A stretch of DNA of 64,000 nt from Clostridia bacterium UC5.1-1C12 (GTDB lineage: Bacteria > Bacillota_I > Bacilli_A > Erysipelotrichales > Erysipelotrichaceae), in contig BBZX01000001.1 of assembly GCA_001305055.1 (NCBI GenBank), positions 620,001 to 684,000 of the forward strand, read 5' to 3'. The translations under genes were made by a program, and so were the position numbers. This document shows, piece after piece, positions 20,041-30,128 of this stretch. How positions within the stretch are numbered: position 1 is the first letter of the stretch; the number at the start of each line of letters is the position of its first letter. Under the pieces are notes generated by a model. The model was not told the origin of the DNA and searched no databases. It saw only the letters and a list, made by a program, of their open reading frames with translations.

Positions 20041-20543
20041 TCGGCCGTTGCTGACAAAACACTCTGCGCCATGGACATCATCGCGGTCAGGATAAAGCCA
20101 TTATACTGATCAATCGCATCAAATCCGATTGAAAAAATAAGAGATGCCAGCAGTTCATATAATAAATCTTTATTAAACGGTGCTTTGAATTTTCTATTTT
20201 TAATATAAATTGCCTAACACCGCACACAGGCACTGCAAAGTATCACATAATAGACTGCACTGGATATACTGCAAGCGTCTGAAGCAGCATAAAGATGAAA
20301 TACTGCATCACATACGCTGTGATATTTCCATCAGTATCCTTCAGCACACCGCCCCAGTAATTCACCGCCGTGTTTAGCTTCATTATGCTTTAAGCCAGCA
20401 AGGTTATAAAAATCACAATCATGAATAAAGCAGTATTTTATCAGATAAAGTCCCTCTGGCAGCTGCACAATGAATAAAAAAGGAAATCCTGCAATCAAGA
20501 CGCTTAAATATAACAATAAAGGCATCTTATTTTTTTCAGTCAT
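20041..20543 (-). pseudogene. Broken hydrophobic membrane protein, unrecognised
   Basis: Three minus-strand segments in different frames read as one hydrophobic protein: MPLLLYLSVLIAGFPFLFIV at the start, YWGGVLKDTDGNITAYVMQY in the middle and LLYELLASLIFSIGFDAID near the end. Joining them needs at least three frame changes, more than in neighbouring genes, so it is either a decayed gene or a locally poor sequence. I do not recognise the family. It precedes the flavin reductase-like gene on the same strand. Confidence 0.35.
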
Positions 20544-20560
20544 TCATTAAGTTTAGTTGT

Positions 20561-20628
20561 CTAGCCAACCCAAAGCAATGCTAAGGCAGCACTGAGCAGC
20601 CATATCAGTAATACCTTTAAAAATTCAT
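20561..20628 (-). other. Possible small hydrophobic peptide frame
   Basis: An ATG preceded by GGGGTAAG opens a reading MNF, then one missing T in a TTTTT run would continue as LKVLLIWLLSAALALLWVG and stop. This could be a 23-residue membrane peptide or the start of the broken membrane protein downstream. Evidence is weak. Confidence 0.2.
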
Positions 20629-20653
20629 TTTCTTACCCCTTTAACAACCATAA

Positions 20654-20695
20654 GACGAAAGCGTATTACTCATTCTGAATAATACGCTTTTTAAT
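20654..20695. terminator. Stem-loop after ppdK
   Basis: AAAGCGTATTACTCA and its complement AATAATACGCTTT form a stem between ppdK and the preceding small genes. The T run is stronger on the plus strand (TTTTTAATTG) than on the minus strand, but ppdK ends just before it on the minus strand. Confidence 0.55.
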
Positions 20696-20715
20696 TGAAT
20701 CAGTAATTATCGATC

Positions 20716-23344
20716 CTATCGATTTTTAATTGCAGCCTGAGCAGCAGCTAAACGTGCAATTGGTACACGGAAAGGTGAACATGACACATAAGTTAAGCCC
20801 AATTTATGACAGAATTCAATCGAAGCTGGATCACCGCCATGCTCGCCGCAGATGCCAAGTTTGATATCCGGGCGTGCAGAACGGCCAAGTTCAGCAGCCA
20901 TCTTAATCAGTTTGCCGACACCGCGTTGGTCAATACGGGCAAATGGATCTTGTTCATAAATTTTCTTGTCATAGTAATCCTTTAAGAAACCGCCAGCATC
21001 ATCACGAGAGAAGCCAAAGGTCATCTGAGTTAAATCGTTTGTTCCGAAACTGAAGAATTCAGCTTCTTCCGCAATCTCATCCGCCAGCAATGCCGCTCTC
21101 GGAATCTCAATCATCGTACCCACAGAGTAGTTAAGCTCAACGTTATTTTCCTTGATGATAGCATCTGCTGTCTTCACGACGATATCTTTTACATATTTTA
21201 ATTCATTGCGATCCCCAACCAGCGGAATCATGATTTCCGGTTTGATGTGGTATTCCGGGTGCCGTTTATTTACTGCGATAGCCGCTTGAATTACAGCTCT
21301 TGTCTGCATTTCAGCAATTTCCGGATAAGTAACAGCCAGACGGCAGCCACGATGTCCCATCATTGGGTTAAATTCATGAAGCCCCTGAATTACTGCTTTC
21401 AGCTCATCTAAATCAAGTTTCATATCAGCAGCCAACTGAGAGATGTCATATGAGCTTGTTGGCAGGAATTCATGCAGAGGCGGATCTAAGTAACGAATGG
21501 TTACCGGCAGACCCTTCATCGTTTCATAAATAGCTTCAAAGTCACCCTGCTGCATCGGCAGGATCTTATCAAGCGCTGTACGGCGTTGAGCTTCTGTTTT
21601 AGAAACGATCATTTCACGAACCGCTTTGATTCGTTCACCCTCAAAGAACATATGTTCAGTACGAACTAAACCAATGCCTTCAGCCCCATAAGCAACTGCC
21701 TGAGCAGCATCTTTTGGCGTATCGGCATTTGTTCTTACCTGCAATACGCGGGCATCGTCAGCCCATTGCATAAAGGTTCCAAAGTCACCAGACAGACTGG
21801 CAGGAATGGTTGGAATCGCTTCACCATAGATAAAGCCAGTAGATCCGTCAATAGAGATTGGATCGTCTTCCTTATAAGTAACACCATTAACTGTAAAGCA
21901 TTTATTTTCTTCATCAATCTTAATATCACCGCAGCCGGATACACAGCATGTACCCATACCTCTGGCAACTACTGCCGCATGACTTGTCATACCGCCGCGA
22001 ACAGTCAGAATACCTTGAGAAACAGCCATACCCTCGATGTCTTCAGGTGAAGTTTCAAGACGAACAAGAACAACCTTATGACCTACAGCAGCCTTTTGAA
22101 TAGCATCCTCTGCAGAGAATACGATATGTCCGCAGGCAGCTCCCGGTGATGCCGGCAATGCCTTAGCAATTGGTGTCGCCTTCTTTAACTCTTCCGGTGA
22201 GAACTGCGGATGCAGTAAAGAATCCAGCTGTTTAGGATCAACCATCATCAATGCTTTTTCCTTCGTAATTAAACCTTCAGATACTAAATCACAAGCAATC
22301 TTTAAAGCCGCCTTAGCTGTACGTTTACCATTACGAGTCTGCAGCATATACAGCTTACCTTTTTCAATGGTAAATTCCATATCCTGCATATCACGGTAAT
22401 GTTCTTCCAATTTTCCGCAGATTTCCACAAACTGATCATAAACATCTGGCATAACTTCCTTCAGCTGATCGATTGTCTGAGGTGTACGGATACCGGCTAC
22501 AACATCTTCACCCTGAGCATTCATCAGGAATTCACCGAATAATTTCTTTTCACCGGTAGCCGGATTTCTTGTAAATGCTACACCGGTGCCGCAGTCATTG
22601 CCCATGTTTCCAAAAGCCATAGACTGAACGTTAACCGCTGTACCCCATTCACTAGGAATATCGTTCATGCGGCGGTAATAAATCGCACGCGGGTTATTCC
22701 AGCTGCGGAATACCGCTTCAACTGATTTAATCAATTGAACCTTAGGGTCCATAGGGAATTCTTCATTTAACTGACGCTGATAAAAAGCCTTAAAAACGTT
22801 TAACCATTTCCTTCAGATCTTCAGCATCAAGATCAGTGTCTAAATGAACATCCTTCTCAGCCTTAATGTCATCGATAATCGTTTCAAACTTAGCCTTAGA
22901 AAGCCCCATAACAACATCGGCAAACATTTGAATAAAACGTCGATAGCTGTCATAAGCAAAACGCGGATTATTAGTTAATCGCGCAATTGTCTCAACAACA
23001 TCATCATTGATACCCAGATTTAAAATAGTATCCATCATACCAGGCATTGAAGCACGCGCACCGGAACGAACAGATACAAGCAATGGATTCTCCACATTTC
23101 CTAACTTTTTACCTGTACGATCTTCAAGATCTTTTAAGTTCTCTAAAATTTCATCGAGAATTTCTTCGTGAATTTTCTCACCGTCTTCATAATAACGGTT
23201 GCAGACTTCGGTCGTAACCGTGAACCCATCAGGAACCGGCATACCGAGATTTTTCATTTCCGCAAGATTGGCACCCTTGCCGCCAAGCAGCTCGCGCATA
23301 TTGCCGTTGCCTTCTGAAAACTTATATACATATTTTGTTTTCAT
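20716..23344 (-). CDS. ppdK: Pyruvate, phosphate dikinase (one frame break)
   Basis: About 876 residues. The enzyme interconverts pyruvate, ATP and phosphate with PEP, AMP and PPi, a common PEP/glycolysis step in anaerobic Firmicutes. Visible: N-terminal ATP-grasp region (LLGGKGANLAEMKNLGMPVP), the nucleotide domain, the swivelling phosphohistidine domain with GGMTSHAAVVARGMG, and the C-terminal PEP/pyruvate TIM barrel (VRTEHMFF, MIEIPRAALLADEIA, FSFGTNDLTQ, CGEHGGDP). The frame breaks at 22792-22796, where a T5 run on the coding strand should be T4; correction gives MVKRFKAFYQRQLNEEFP. Start preceded by GGAGG. Confidence 0.95.
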
Positions 23345-23375
23345 TCTTAAACCTCCTCAAGTTGGCTGTAATCGC

Positions 23376-23976
23376 TTACACATAATTATACAGATTTTTT
23401 GAAAAATTACTAGCCGTAAATGACATTTCTTCCTCGCCTTGGATACCTTTTTTCTTCAGACAAAATAAATACCGGTTTATTCCTTCATCAATCATTCCTA
23501 TGATTTTCAATCTCTGATTATTCACTTTGATCAGTACATCATCAAGATCCACACAGAATAATTCATATTGACCAGTTTCATAATTTTTTAAATACTGGGC
23601 TGCCTCTGAATAAATTTGCTTGATAGTTCTTTCAACTAAAGCCATAACGAGTTTTTCCTGAAAATCGCCTTCTATCTGATAGGCAAGCATGTATTTTTCA
23701 GTAATTTGGAAACATTTTTATATAATGAAGCCATGTTTCCTATTATCTCTTGTCTTTGTCCTTTCAGGCAGTTTGGAGCATTGCCACTATCTGATCTGAA
23801 GGGTATGGCAAATGTATGTATATTCCCTTTGTATTTCATTTTTAATAATAGTAAACAGGCTTCGTTCTTTGCTTCCCGGCCAATAGTCTGCATTATTTCA
23901 TGATTCTCTGAAAAAAGTTCATAAAATGACTGCTTGATCGTATGACCTTAATTCTTCTTTTGTACTGACTGCTCAT
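23376..23976 (-). CDS. Possible type III (ToxN/CptN-like) toxin, frame broken
   Basis: Joined frames give about 200 residues: SQYKRRIKVI at the start, then SFYELFSENHEIM, KMKYKGNIHTFAIPFRSD, RQEIIGNMASLYKNVSKLL and a helical C-terminal half. The pattern of a strand with 'YKG..HTFAIPFRS' after a short N-terminal region is like ToxN/AbiQ/CptN endoribonuclease toxins, which carry an 'F(A/V)(I/L)P(L/F)(T/R)S' strand. A strong hairpin lies directly upstream, where such loci place a terminator between the antitoxin RNA and the toxin. I do not see a clear tandem-repeat antitoxin, so the family call is tentative. Breaks are near 23690 and 23935. The gene ends 31 bases before ppdK. Confidence 0.35.
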
Positions 23977-23991
23977 CATCACCATATATGC

Positions 23992-24019
23992 AAACAGACT
24001 CTTTTTCAAGAGTCTGTTT
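23992..24019. other. Strong hairpin upstream of the toxin-like gene
   Basis: AAACAGACTC and GAGTCTGTTT form a ten-base-pair stem with a short T-rich loop. It lacks a downstream T run, so it is not a classical terminator on either strand. Confidence 0.6.
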
Positions 24020-24245
24020 ATCGATAAGATTCTAAATTTAAGGCCCGCTGCCCTCGGAAAGTAAGCTTATGTGAACAAAGCTCACAATAAGTTTATGCAT
24101 CAAGTAAACATGAATTTTCTCATCTGCATTCTGCCACATGAAGCATAAAAAGCAAGCAGCTGACTGCTCATTACACTCATCGAAAGGGATTGTTTCCGCA
24201 GTCCTGTAACTACGCAAATCAATCAATGACAGATAAATTCTGTGT
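24020..24245. other. Non-coding stretch with an inverted repeat
   Basis: The main structure is an inverted repeat at 24063-24094 (AAGCTTATGTGA and TCACAATAAGTTT around a short loop). A minus-strand frame runs through the stretch but shows no conserved motif and no ribosome binding site. If the neighbouring gene is a type III toxin, this is where its antitoxin RNA should lie, yet no tandem repeats are evident. Confidence 0.4.
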
Positions 24246-24773
24246 TTACTTACTCTTTTCAGACTTGCTTTGATAAGTACAGAAATACAGTAAAAAATCC
24301 CGGTCAATGGAACGCTGATCCAGTACAAATTGATTTTTCCTAAAGAAATCCTGACCTCTTAAATTCATCCGATGCAGCTGTGCAACAAACTGCATATAAC
24401 CTAAATTTATCATGTTTTGTTTAAACATCACCATAATCTGAGTACCTAACGATTGCCCGCGCACTTCCGGAACAAGGTAGAAAGAACCTATCCAAACGGT
24501 GCGTTCAAAAGGATAGCCTTCATAGTAAGTCATAAAACCTGCCGGCTCACCGTCAAAGGTGATCAGCTTGGCATGATATTTTTCAGACTTGCCCTCAGGC
24601 GGCAGTACCTGCTTTCTGACAATATCATGAACCTCCTGATCGCTGATCCGCTCTCCGCAGCCGGCCAGTGCATCCTCACACCGGTCACAGATTTGTCTTA
24701 ACGTTGTTTCATCATCAATAGTCATCTCGCGGATATCCACTTTATGACGCGGCTGAGTATTCTTCTCTTCCAT
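24246..24773 (-). CDS. GNAT family N-acetyltransferase
   Basis: This 175-residue protein reads as one GNAT domain. The central strand WIGSFYLVPEVRGQSLGTQIM holds the acetyl-CoA pyrophosphate loop (RGQSLG), and the C-terminus has the typical LRGQDFFRKNQFVLD helix-strand. The N-terminal 20 residues are hydrophilic. It is flanked by a zinc-ribbon membrane protein upstream and the toxin-like gene downstream, all on the minus strand. The substrate is unknown. Confidence 0.82.
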   Translation of the reverse strand: MEEKNTQPRHKVDIREMTIDDETTLRQICDRCEDALAGCGERISDQEVHDIVRKQVLPPEGKSEKYHAKLITFDGEPAGFMTYYEGYPFERTVWIGSFYLVPEVRGQSLGTQIMVMFKQNMINLGYMQFVAQLHRMNLRGQDFFRKNQFVLDQRSIDRDFLLYFCTYQSKSEKSK

Positions 24774-24832
24774 ACTTTCATCCTCACTTTACTTTATTAT
24801 TATAAGCGCACCCTTTGAGATTGACAAGCTGA

Positions 24833-25186
24833 TTACCAACCAGAAGCATCCCAGCTGGCATCACGCGCCTTTTCAGCCCTTTGCCTTTCCGTGTATAGGC
24901 GCACACAGTGATAGCCGCTGAACAGCATCAGCAGCAGCGTTATACTGGAACGAACCAATGCCGACAGCAGATATGGTACATCAGGCATCAGCCAGCTAAG
25001 CAGCGGCTCAAGCAGAAATACTTCAGCAAGAATGATTAAGAAAACATTAAGGGTGGCCCTTTTAATATTTTTAACCACATATAATTTACTCATACAGTGC
25101 GGGCAGCTCATCTCACGTTTTAATTCACCGGCATAAATTTTACCGCGGCAGCACGGACAAGACCATCGCATTCCTCGTTTTTTCAT
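24833..25186 (-). CDS. Small zinc-ribbon membrane protein
   Basis: 117 residues. The N-terminal 40 residues carry two cysteine pairs, CPCC and CPHC, spaced as a zinc ribbon. Two hydrophobic segments follow (FLIILAEVFLLEPLLSWL; LLSALVRSSITLLLMLFSG) and a short charged tail. No enzymatic motif is seen. A protein of the same plan lies at 44246-44587, so this is a recurrent family in this genome. Function unknown; membrane-tethered zinc ribbons often act in assembly or regulation (inference). Confidence 0.6.
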   Translation of the reverse strand: MKKRGMRWSCPCCRGKIYAGELKREMSCPHCMSKLYVVKNIKRATLNVFLIILAEVFLLEPLLSWLMPDVPYLLSALVRSSITLLLMLFSGYHCVRLYTERQRAEKARDASWDASGW

Positions 25187-25219
25187 CGCTACACCTCTTT
25201 TTAATTATACACCTTAAAT

Positions 25220-25250
25220 AAAGAAAAAGCCCGACCGGTTAAGATCGGAC
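25220..25250 (-). terminator. Terminator of the GNAT-valS transcript
   Basis: On the minus strand AAGTCCGA and TCGGGCTT pair around a ten-base loop and are followed by TTTTTC, a few bases beyond the valS stop. Confidence 0.8.
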
Positions 25251-25256
25251 TTCACG

Positions 25257-27869
25257 TTATTTCTTTAACCCCTCAAGACGGGCGGTATTCAAGGCTAACT
25301 GCTGTGTATAGCCAGCCAATTTTTCACGTTCGGCCTCAACCTTGGCAGCCGGTGCTTTATTTGTGAAATTAGGATTTGCCAGCATTCCCTCAGCACGGGC
25401 AATTTCCTTTGTCAACCGTTCAATTTCCTTTACACACTTGGCAATTTCTTCTTCTATGTTAATCACATCGGATAACTGAATAGAGAGCGTTCCATTTAAA
25501 ATAGTACGTGTCACAACCTCTTCAGAACTGTCCTCATTGATCCAGAAAGCATGGCACATCTTATTCAGGATCGCATTGATCTTATCATCACTAGGTCTTA
25601 ATGTACCGTCAGCTGCCTTAATAATGATATTAACATCAGCCGAAGGTTTCAGATTATACGCTGTTTTAATCTCACGTACCGCCTGAATCATCGTAATCAA
25701 TTCGTTAACTGCGCTCATTTCTTCATCACTCATGGCAACACCACTCAGACTTGGCCATGCTTCAAGATTGATGGATTCAAAACGATGCGGAATACTCAGA
25801 TAGATTTCTTCAGTAACAAACGGCATAAATGGATGCAGTAAGCGTACAATAGCACTTAATACTGTCACCAATGTTGATTTAGCCGCATTGCGGATCGCAG
25901 GTTCCTCACTGCTTAGATTGGCCTTGCACAGTTCGATATACCAGCTGCAGAAATCATCCCAGACAAAGCTTGTTAATTCATTGCCAACCAAAGCGAATTC
26001 ATATTTATCCATATTGGCGCTGACTGATTCAATCGTTTCATTCAAACGTTTTAAAATCCATTTATCAATCATAGAAGCTTGACTTAAATCTATCTGATCA
26101 ATACTGAAATCAGCTTCCAAATTCATACAGACAAAACGGCTGGCATTCCAAATCTTATTAATAAAATTCCAAGCCGCCTCAACCTTTTCGTTAATAAAGC
26201 GCAAATCCTGCCCCGGCGTAGAATTCGTCGTTAGGAAAAAGCGCAGTGAATCACAGCCATATTTATCGATAACTTCCATCGGATCGATACCATTGCCTAA
26301 TGATTTAGACATTTTACGGCCTTGCGCATCACGCACTAAGCCATGAATCAAGACATCTTTAAATGGTCTTGAATGCATTGCATAGCGTGACTGGAACGCC
26401 ATTCTGGCAACCCAGAAGAAAATAATATCATAGCCGGTAACCAATACATCATTAGGGAAATAACGGTTCAGATCATCGGTATTCTTTGGCCAGCCCAATG
26501 TTGAGAAAGGCCATAGAGCACTGGAGAACCAAGTATCTAATACATCCTCATCCTGAATCCAGTTTTCAATATCCCTTGGATCTTCATAGCCGACATAAAC
26601 CTCACCGCTGTCTTTATGATACCAAGCCGGGATGCGGTGTCCCCACCAAAGCTGACGGGAAATACACCAGTCCTCGATATTTTCAAGCCACTGATTAAAA
26701 GTCTTTTCAAAACGCAGCGGATAGAAATTAATTTTCTCCTCAGGATTTTCCTGATGCTTCAAAACCTCTTCTGCCAGCGGCTTCATTTTCACAAACCACT
26801 GTTTGCTCAAATAAGGCTCGACAATTACATCTGTGCGTTCACTGTGTCCTACCTGATGCATATGCTTTTCAATCGAAATAAGATTGCCCTCTGCTTCAAT
26901 TTTTTTAACTAATGCTTTACGGCATTCAAAACGATCCATATCTTTAAACTCACCGCAGCGCTCATTCATCGTACCATCTGGATTCATGCAGATAATCTTC
27001 GGCAGCTTATACTTTTCACCGATCAAAAAGTCATTAGGATCGTGCGCCGGTGTACATTTCATCGCGCCTGTACCAAATTCAATATCGATATAGCTGTCAG
27101 CAATAATCGGCAGTTCTTCACCATTTGCCGGATTGATCACATGCTTGCCGACAACATCCGTATACCGCGGATCATCCGGATGCACACAGACACAAACATC
27201 TCCAAACATCGTTTCCGGCCGGTTGTAGATACATTTAAAATCTGACCGGTTTCCACAACCTTATACTTAAAGGTATACATCGCACCTTCAATCTCTTTAT
27301 GAATAACCTCTATGTTACTCAATGCTGTCTTTGCTTTCGGATCCCAGTTAATAATGCGTTCTCCGCGGTAAATCAACCCGTCATTGTATAGATCCACAAA
27401 GATTTTCCGTACCGCATGGCTTAATCCTTCGTCTAAAGTGAAACGCTCTCTCGAATAATCAAGACTCAGACCCATTTTTGCCCATTGCTGGCGGATATGA
27501 CTCGCATATTCTTCTTTCCATTCCCACGCGCGGTCTAAAAATTTCTCACGGCCGATGTCATAACGTGAAATACCTTCTTTTTCAGCCGCTCATCAACCTT
27601 TGCCTGTGTTGCGATACCCGCGTGATCCATACCCGGCAGCCACAGCATATCATAACCCTTTAACCGTTTATAACGGGCAATGATATCCTGCAATGTTGTG
27701 TCCCATGCATGCCCAAGATGCAGCTTACCGGTAACGTTAGGCGGCGGTATTACGATGCAGAAAGGATCTTTGCTTTTATCGCCCGCTTTAAAATACCCCT
27801 CATCACACCAGGTTTTATAAATATCTTTTCAACATTCAAATGATCATATTTACTTGCCAGTTCTTTCAT
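25257..27869 (-). CDS. valS: Valyl-tRNA synthetase (three frame breaks)
   Basis: About 871 residues, the normal length. This class I synthetase charges tRNA-Val and edits mischarged threonine. Visible: the HIGH box [26 protein letters not shown], the editing-domain motif after STT (RPETMFGD once corrected), the KMSKS box [11 protein letters not shown], the anticodon-binding domain with [15 protein letters not shown], and a C-terminal coiled coil. Breaks lie near 27828 (A4 needs A5), 27580 (A5 needs A6) and 27220 (one C missing). A viable cell could not do without this gene, so these breaks point to sequence errors. The gene overlaps the upstream GNAT gene by 20 bases; RBS GGAGAGAGAA. Confidence 0.95.
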
Positions 27870-28407
27870 TTCTCTCTCTCCATTCTCTTTTTAATAAGCT
27901 GTATAAATGCATATCCAAAGCTTCATCTCCGCGTGTCACAGCTTCACGCAAAATGCCTTCCTTCACAAAACCAAGACGCTCTAACAGATGCTGACAGGCA
28001 GTGTTGCCATTCATGTGCATGGCTGTGATCCGTCTTAAATCAAGGATTTCAAAACCCATTTCCAAAAGCATTTCCATAGCCTCGCTCATATAGCCCTGAT
28101 GCTGATGAAAGGGATTCAGCACAAAACCGACTTGGGCGGTATCCTCTTCAATCGTATGAAAACTGCATGTGCCGATAACCTTGCCTGATGCTTTCAATTC
28201 AATCGCATACGGCGAAGGCAGTCCCATCCGCTCATAGCTTAAGAATTCAACCTTAAGATAACGCTGACACTCTTGAAGGGAAGCACAGGCTGTAAACATG
28301 AAATCAGTAACTTCTTTTAAACGCATATATTCATAAATATCCTCTGCATCCTGCAAAGTGATTTCTCTTAAATACAAACGCTCCGTTTCGATTTCAGGCA
28401 TTCGCAT
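27850..28407 (-). CDS. RimJ/RimL-like GNAT acetyltransferase in the valS operon
   Basis: 186 residues. IETERLYLREITLQDAEDIY at the N-terminus and HQHQGYMSEAMEMLLEMGFEILDLRRITA in the middle are typical of RimJ/RimL-type enzymes that acetylate N-terminal or small-molecule amino groups. The ATG at 28407 follows GGAGGTGA by nine bases; a GTG six bases earlier is possible. It sits between the T-box terminator and valS and overlaps valS, so its expression should respond to uncharged tRNA-Val. A link between it and valine metabolism is not evident from the sequence. Confidence 0.85.
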   Translation of the reverse strand: MRMPEIETERLYLREITLQDAEDIYEYMRLKEVTDFMFTACASLQECQRYLKVEFLSYERMGLPSPYAIELKASGKVIGTCSFHTIEEDTAQVGFVLNPFHQHQGYMSEAMEMLLEMGFEILDLRRITAMHMNGNTACQHLLERLGFVKEGILREAVTRGDEALDMHLYSLLKREWRERNERTGK

Positions 28408-28424
28408 CAACACTCACCTCCAAA

Positions 28425-28642
28425 TAAAAAAGCATCCGCAAAGGACGCTTATTCACGTGGTACCACCTTTATTTGCACTAACATTCATGCCTCTACTCTT
28501 TAACGCAGATGAAACGGATTTTCCTACTCAATTCAGAAAATCTACTCCAAGACTACCTTCATTCAGTTTAATGACTCCGTTCCACCAACCCGAAGCTCTC
28601 TGCACATGCCGCTGAATTACTCCTTCTCTTCACAGTATTTCT
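28425..28642 (-). promoter_or_regulatory. T-box leader, valine-type
   Basis: The minus-strand leader contains the antiterminator element AAAGGTGGTACCACG (28470-28456) with the UGG bulge that pairs with the tRNA acceptor end. It also has a stem I region with AGAGAGC and a GGTTGGTGGAACGGAG element. The terminator AAGCGTCC-TTTG-CGGATGCTT runs into TTTTTT at 28450-28425. Valine codons GTA (28556-28554) and GTC (28553-28551) lie in the expected specifier area after GAAG; GTA, followed by a purine, fits the usual rule better. T-boxes read uncharged tRNA and allow read-through. Confidence 0.9.
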
Positions 28643-28648
28643 GCGAGC

Positions 28649-28677
28649 ATTATAACGAATTTCAAAAGAAAAAACAA
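28649..28677 (-). promoter_or_regulatory. Promoter of the T-box-valS transcript
   Basis: TTGTTT (28677-28672) and TATAAT (28654-28649) are 17 bases apart on the minus strand and lie just upstream of the T-box leader. Confidence 0.75.
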
Positions 28678-28680
28678 GTC

Positions 28681-29313
28681 TTAAGGAAGCATTATCAGCA
28701 TTTTAGGTTCAATTCCCTTATTTTTATTTACATTGCGCAGTTCATTGGCATCAACCTGATAACGGCTGGCAATCGTTTCATACGTATCATCGCCCTTAGC
28801 AACAACCAGACAGCAGCTCGTATAAACATTATCCGCATCATCAAAAAGATCCTCGATGCTTTCAAAATCAGCCTCTGGTTCTGCCGCTGTCTGCACCGTT
28901 TCATCCGCTGCCTGCACAGCCGGTTCAGCTTGCACGGGAGCAGGCATTTCAACAAGCTCATCCAAAGCCGGCGGCAAAGTTTCCGTCTTATTATCCTCAA
29001 TCCCATGGATACCTAAATCAAGCAGCAGCATAATGCCATCATCAGCAACCCCTTTAACCCTCAATATCTCAATCGTAAAAGGTTCTGTATTACTTAATTT
29101 AATACGCGGTGCCAGTACATCCAGCTCTAATGTTTCGCTGAAGGAGCGGACTTCATTTTCAACTCGGCAGTGCCCGCTGATAATTATCGGTCCGACCGCT
29201 CGCATGCCCCTGATTCACGGCGATAATCAAGCTCCGTTTTTGCTTCAACATCAATTACCCCATCAATCGCTAAACCCTTTAATATTCTTTTTTCAATATT
29301 CATTTTCTTTCAT
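28681..29313 (-). CDS. SpoVID/SipL-like LysM protein (frame breaks)
   Basis: About 205 residues. The N-terminal half is a beta-rich domain (IIISGHCRVENEVRSFSETLELDVLAP, here in pieces, and FTIEILRVKG) like the N-terminal domain of spore coat protein SpoVID. Then comes a low-complexity Pro/Glu/Ala linker. The C-terminus is one LysM domain (VAKGDDTYETIASRYQVDANEL), which binds peptidoglycan. In B. subtilis spoVID lies just upstream of ysxE and valS, and here the gene is just upstream of the T-box for valS, which supports the call. A break lies near 29195. The ribosome binding site GGAGGTG favours the ATG at 29313, whose frame is lost within six codons; ATG 29303 is in frame with the body. Confidence 0.6.
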
Positions 29314-29463
29314 GGCTGCACCTCCACTCCTATCCTATGTTATATGCCTGATAATAATGCCATTGTCAAATAAAAATACTGAGCAAATGACTGTCATTTT
29401 AAATATTTAAAGTGTACAGTTAACATATAGAAAGCGCTACCAAATTTCTAAAGGAGGAGTTCT

Positions 29464-30126
29464 ATGAAGAAATATGTCTGTACAATCTGCGGTTATATCT
29501 ATGATGAAGCAGCGGGCAGTCCTGATCAGGGTATTGCCGCTAATACAAAGTGGGAGGATTTGCCTGAAGCATGGGTTTGTCCGATTTGTACCGCACCGAA
29601 ATCAATGTTTAATGAAGTGAAGGAAGAAATAAAAGAAGAAGCAGAAGAAAAGGAGCAAAAGCTGGAGAACAAGCTGAATCTGTCATCGCTTGAAATGAGC
29701 ATTTTATGTTCTAATTTGGCAAAAGGCTGTGAAAAACAAGTATTGACAGTTGAAATGGCACTGTTTCAAAAGCTTGCCGATTATTTTAAGGCACATGCCG
29801 AGAAAACCGATGATCCGCAGTTTGAAACGCTGCGCACTCTGGTCAATGAAAACTTATCGGATATCTATCCGATTGCTTCACAGACAGCCAAAGAATTAAA
29901 TGACCGCGGTTCTCTGCGCGCCTTAGTATGGAGTGAAAAGGTATCGCGGATACAGAGCAGTCTGCTTGACCGCTTGCTTAAGGAAGGCAGTGATTTTATT
30001 GAAAAAACCAATGTCTATGTCTGCGAGATCTGCGGTTATATCTATGTTGGTGATGAAGTGCCGGAAATCTGCCCGGTATGCAAGGTACCTGGCTTTAAAC
30101 TGCATAAAATCGAAAGGGGGCAATAA
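29464..30126 (+). CDS. Rubredoxin fused to a helical domain and a second rubredoxin-like domain
   Basis: 220 residues. Residues 1-50 are a full rubredoxin with CTICGY and CPICTAPK iron ligands. A charged Lys/Glu coiled linker follows, then a helical region (about 75-175). The end is a short rubredoxin-like module of the rubrerythrin type, with CEICGY and CPVCKVPG. The helical part does not show an obvious ExxH di-iron pattern, so peroxidase activity cannot be claimed. Such proteins carry single electrons in oxygen- and peroxide-detoxifying chains of anaerobes. It is followed two bases later by a ferredoxin gene, so the two act together. The ribosome binding site is AAAGGAGGA. Confidence 0.8.
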   Translation: MKKYVCTICGYIYDEAAGSPDQGIAANTKWEDLPEAWVCPICTAPKSMFNEVKEEIKEEAEEKEQKLENKLNLSSLEMSILCSNLAKGCEKQVLTVEMALFQKLADYFKAHAEKTDDPQFETLRTLVNENLSDIYPIASQTAKELNDRGSLRALVWSEKVSRIQSSLLDRLLKEGSDFIEKTNVYVCEICGYIYVGDEVPEICPVCKVPGFKLHKIERGQ

Positions 30127-30128
30127 TC

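Noticed and set aside
23965..24171. A repeated 12-mer (CTGACTGCTCAT at 23965-23976 and 24160-24171) as type III antitoxin repeats
   Set aside because: There are only two copies, 195 bases apart, with no shared flanks. Real antitoxin repeats are tandem, longer and adjacent.
24038..24328. A 96-residue minus-strand frame after the GNAT gene
   Set aside because: Half of it lies inside the GNAT gene in another frame, there is no ribosome binding site, and no motif is recognisable.
28358..29016. Plus-strand frames across the T-box and SpoVID-like gene
   Set aside because: They are antisense shadows. The T-box, terminator and LysM gene on the minus strand explain the sequence.
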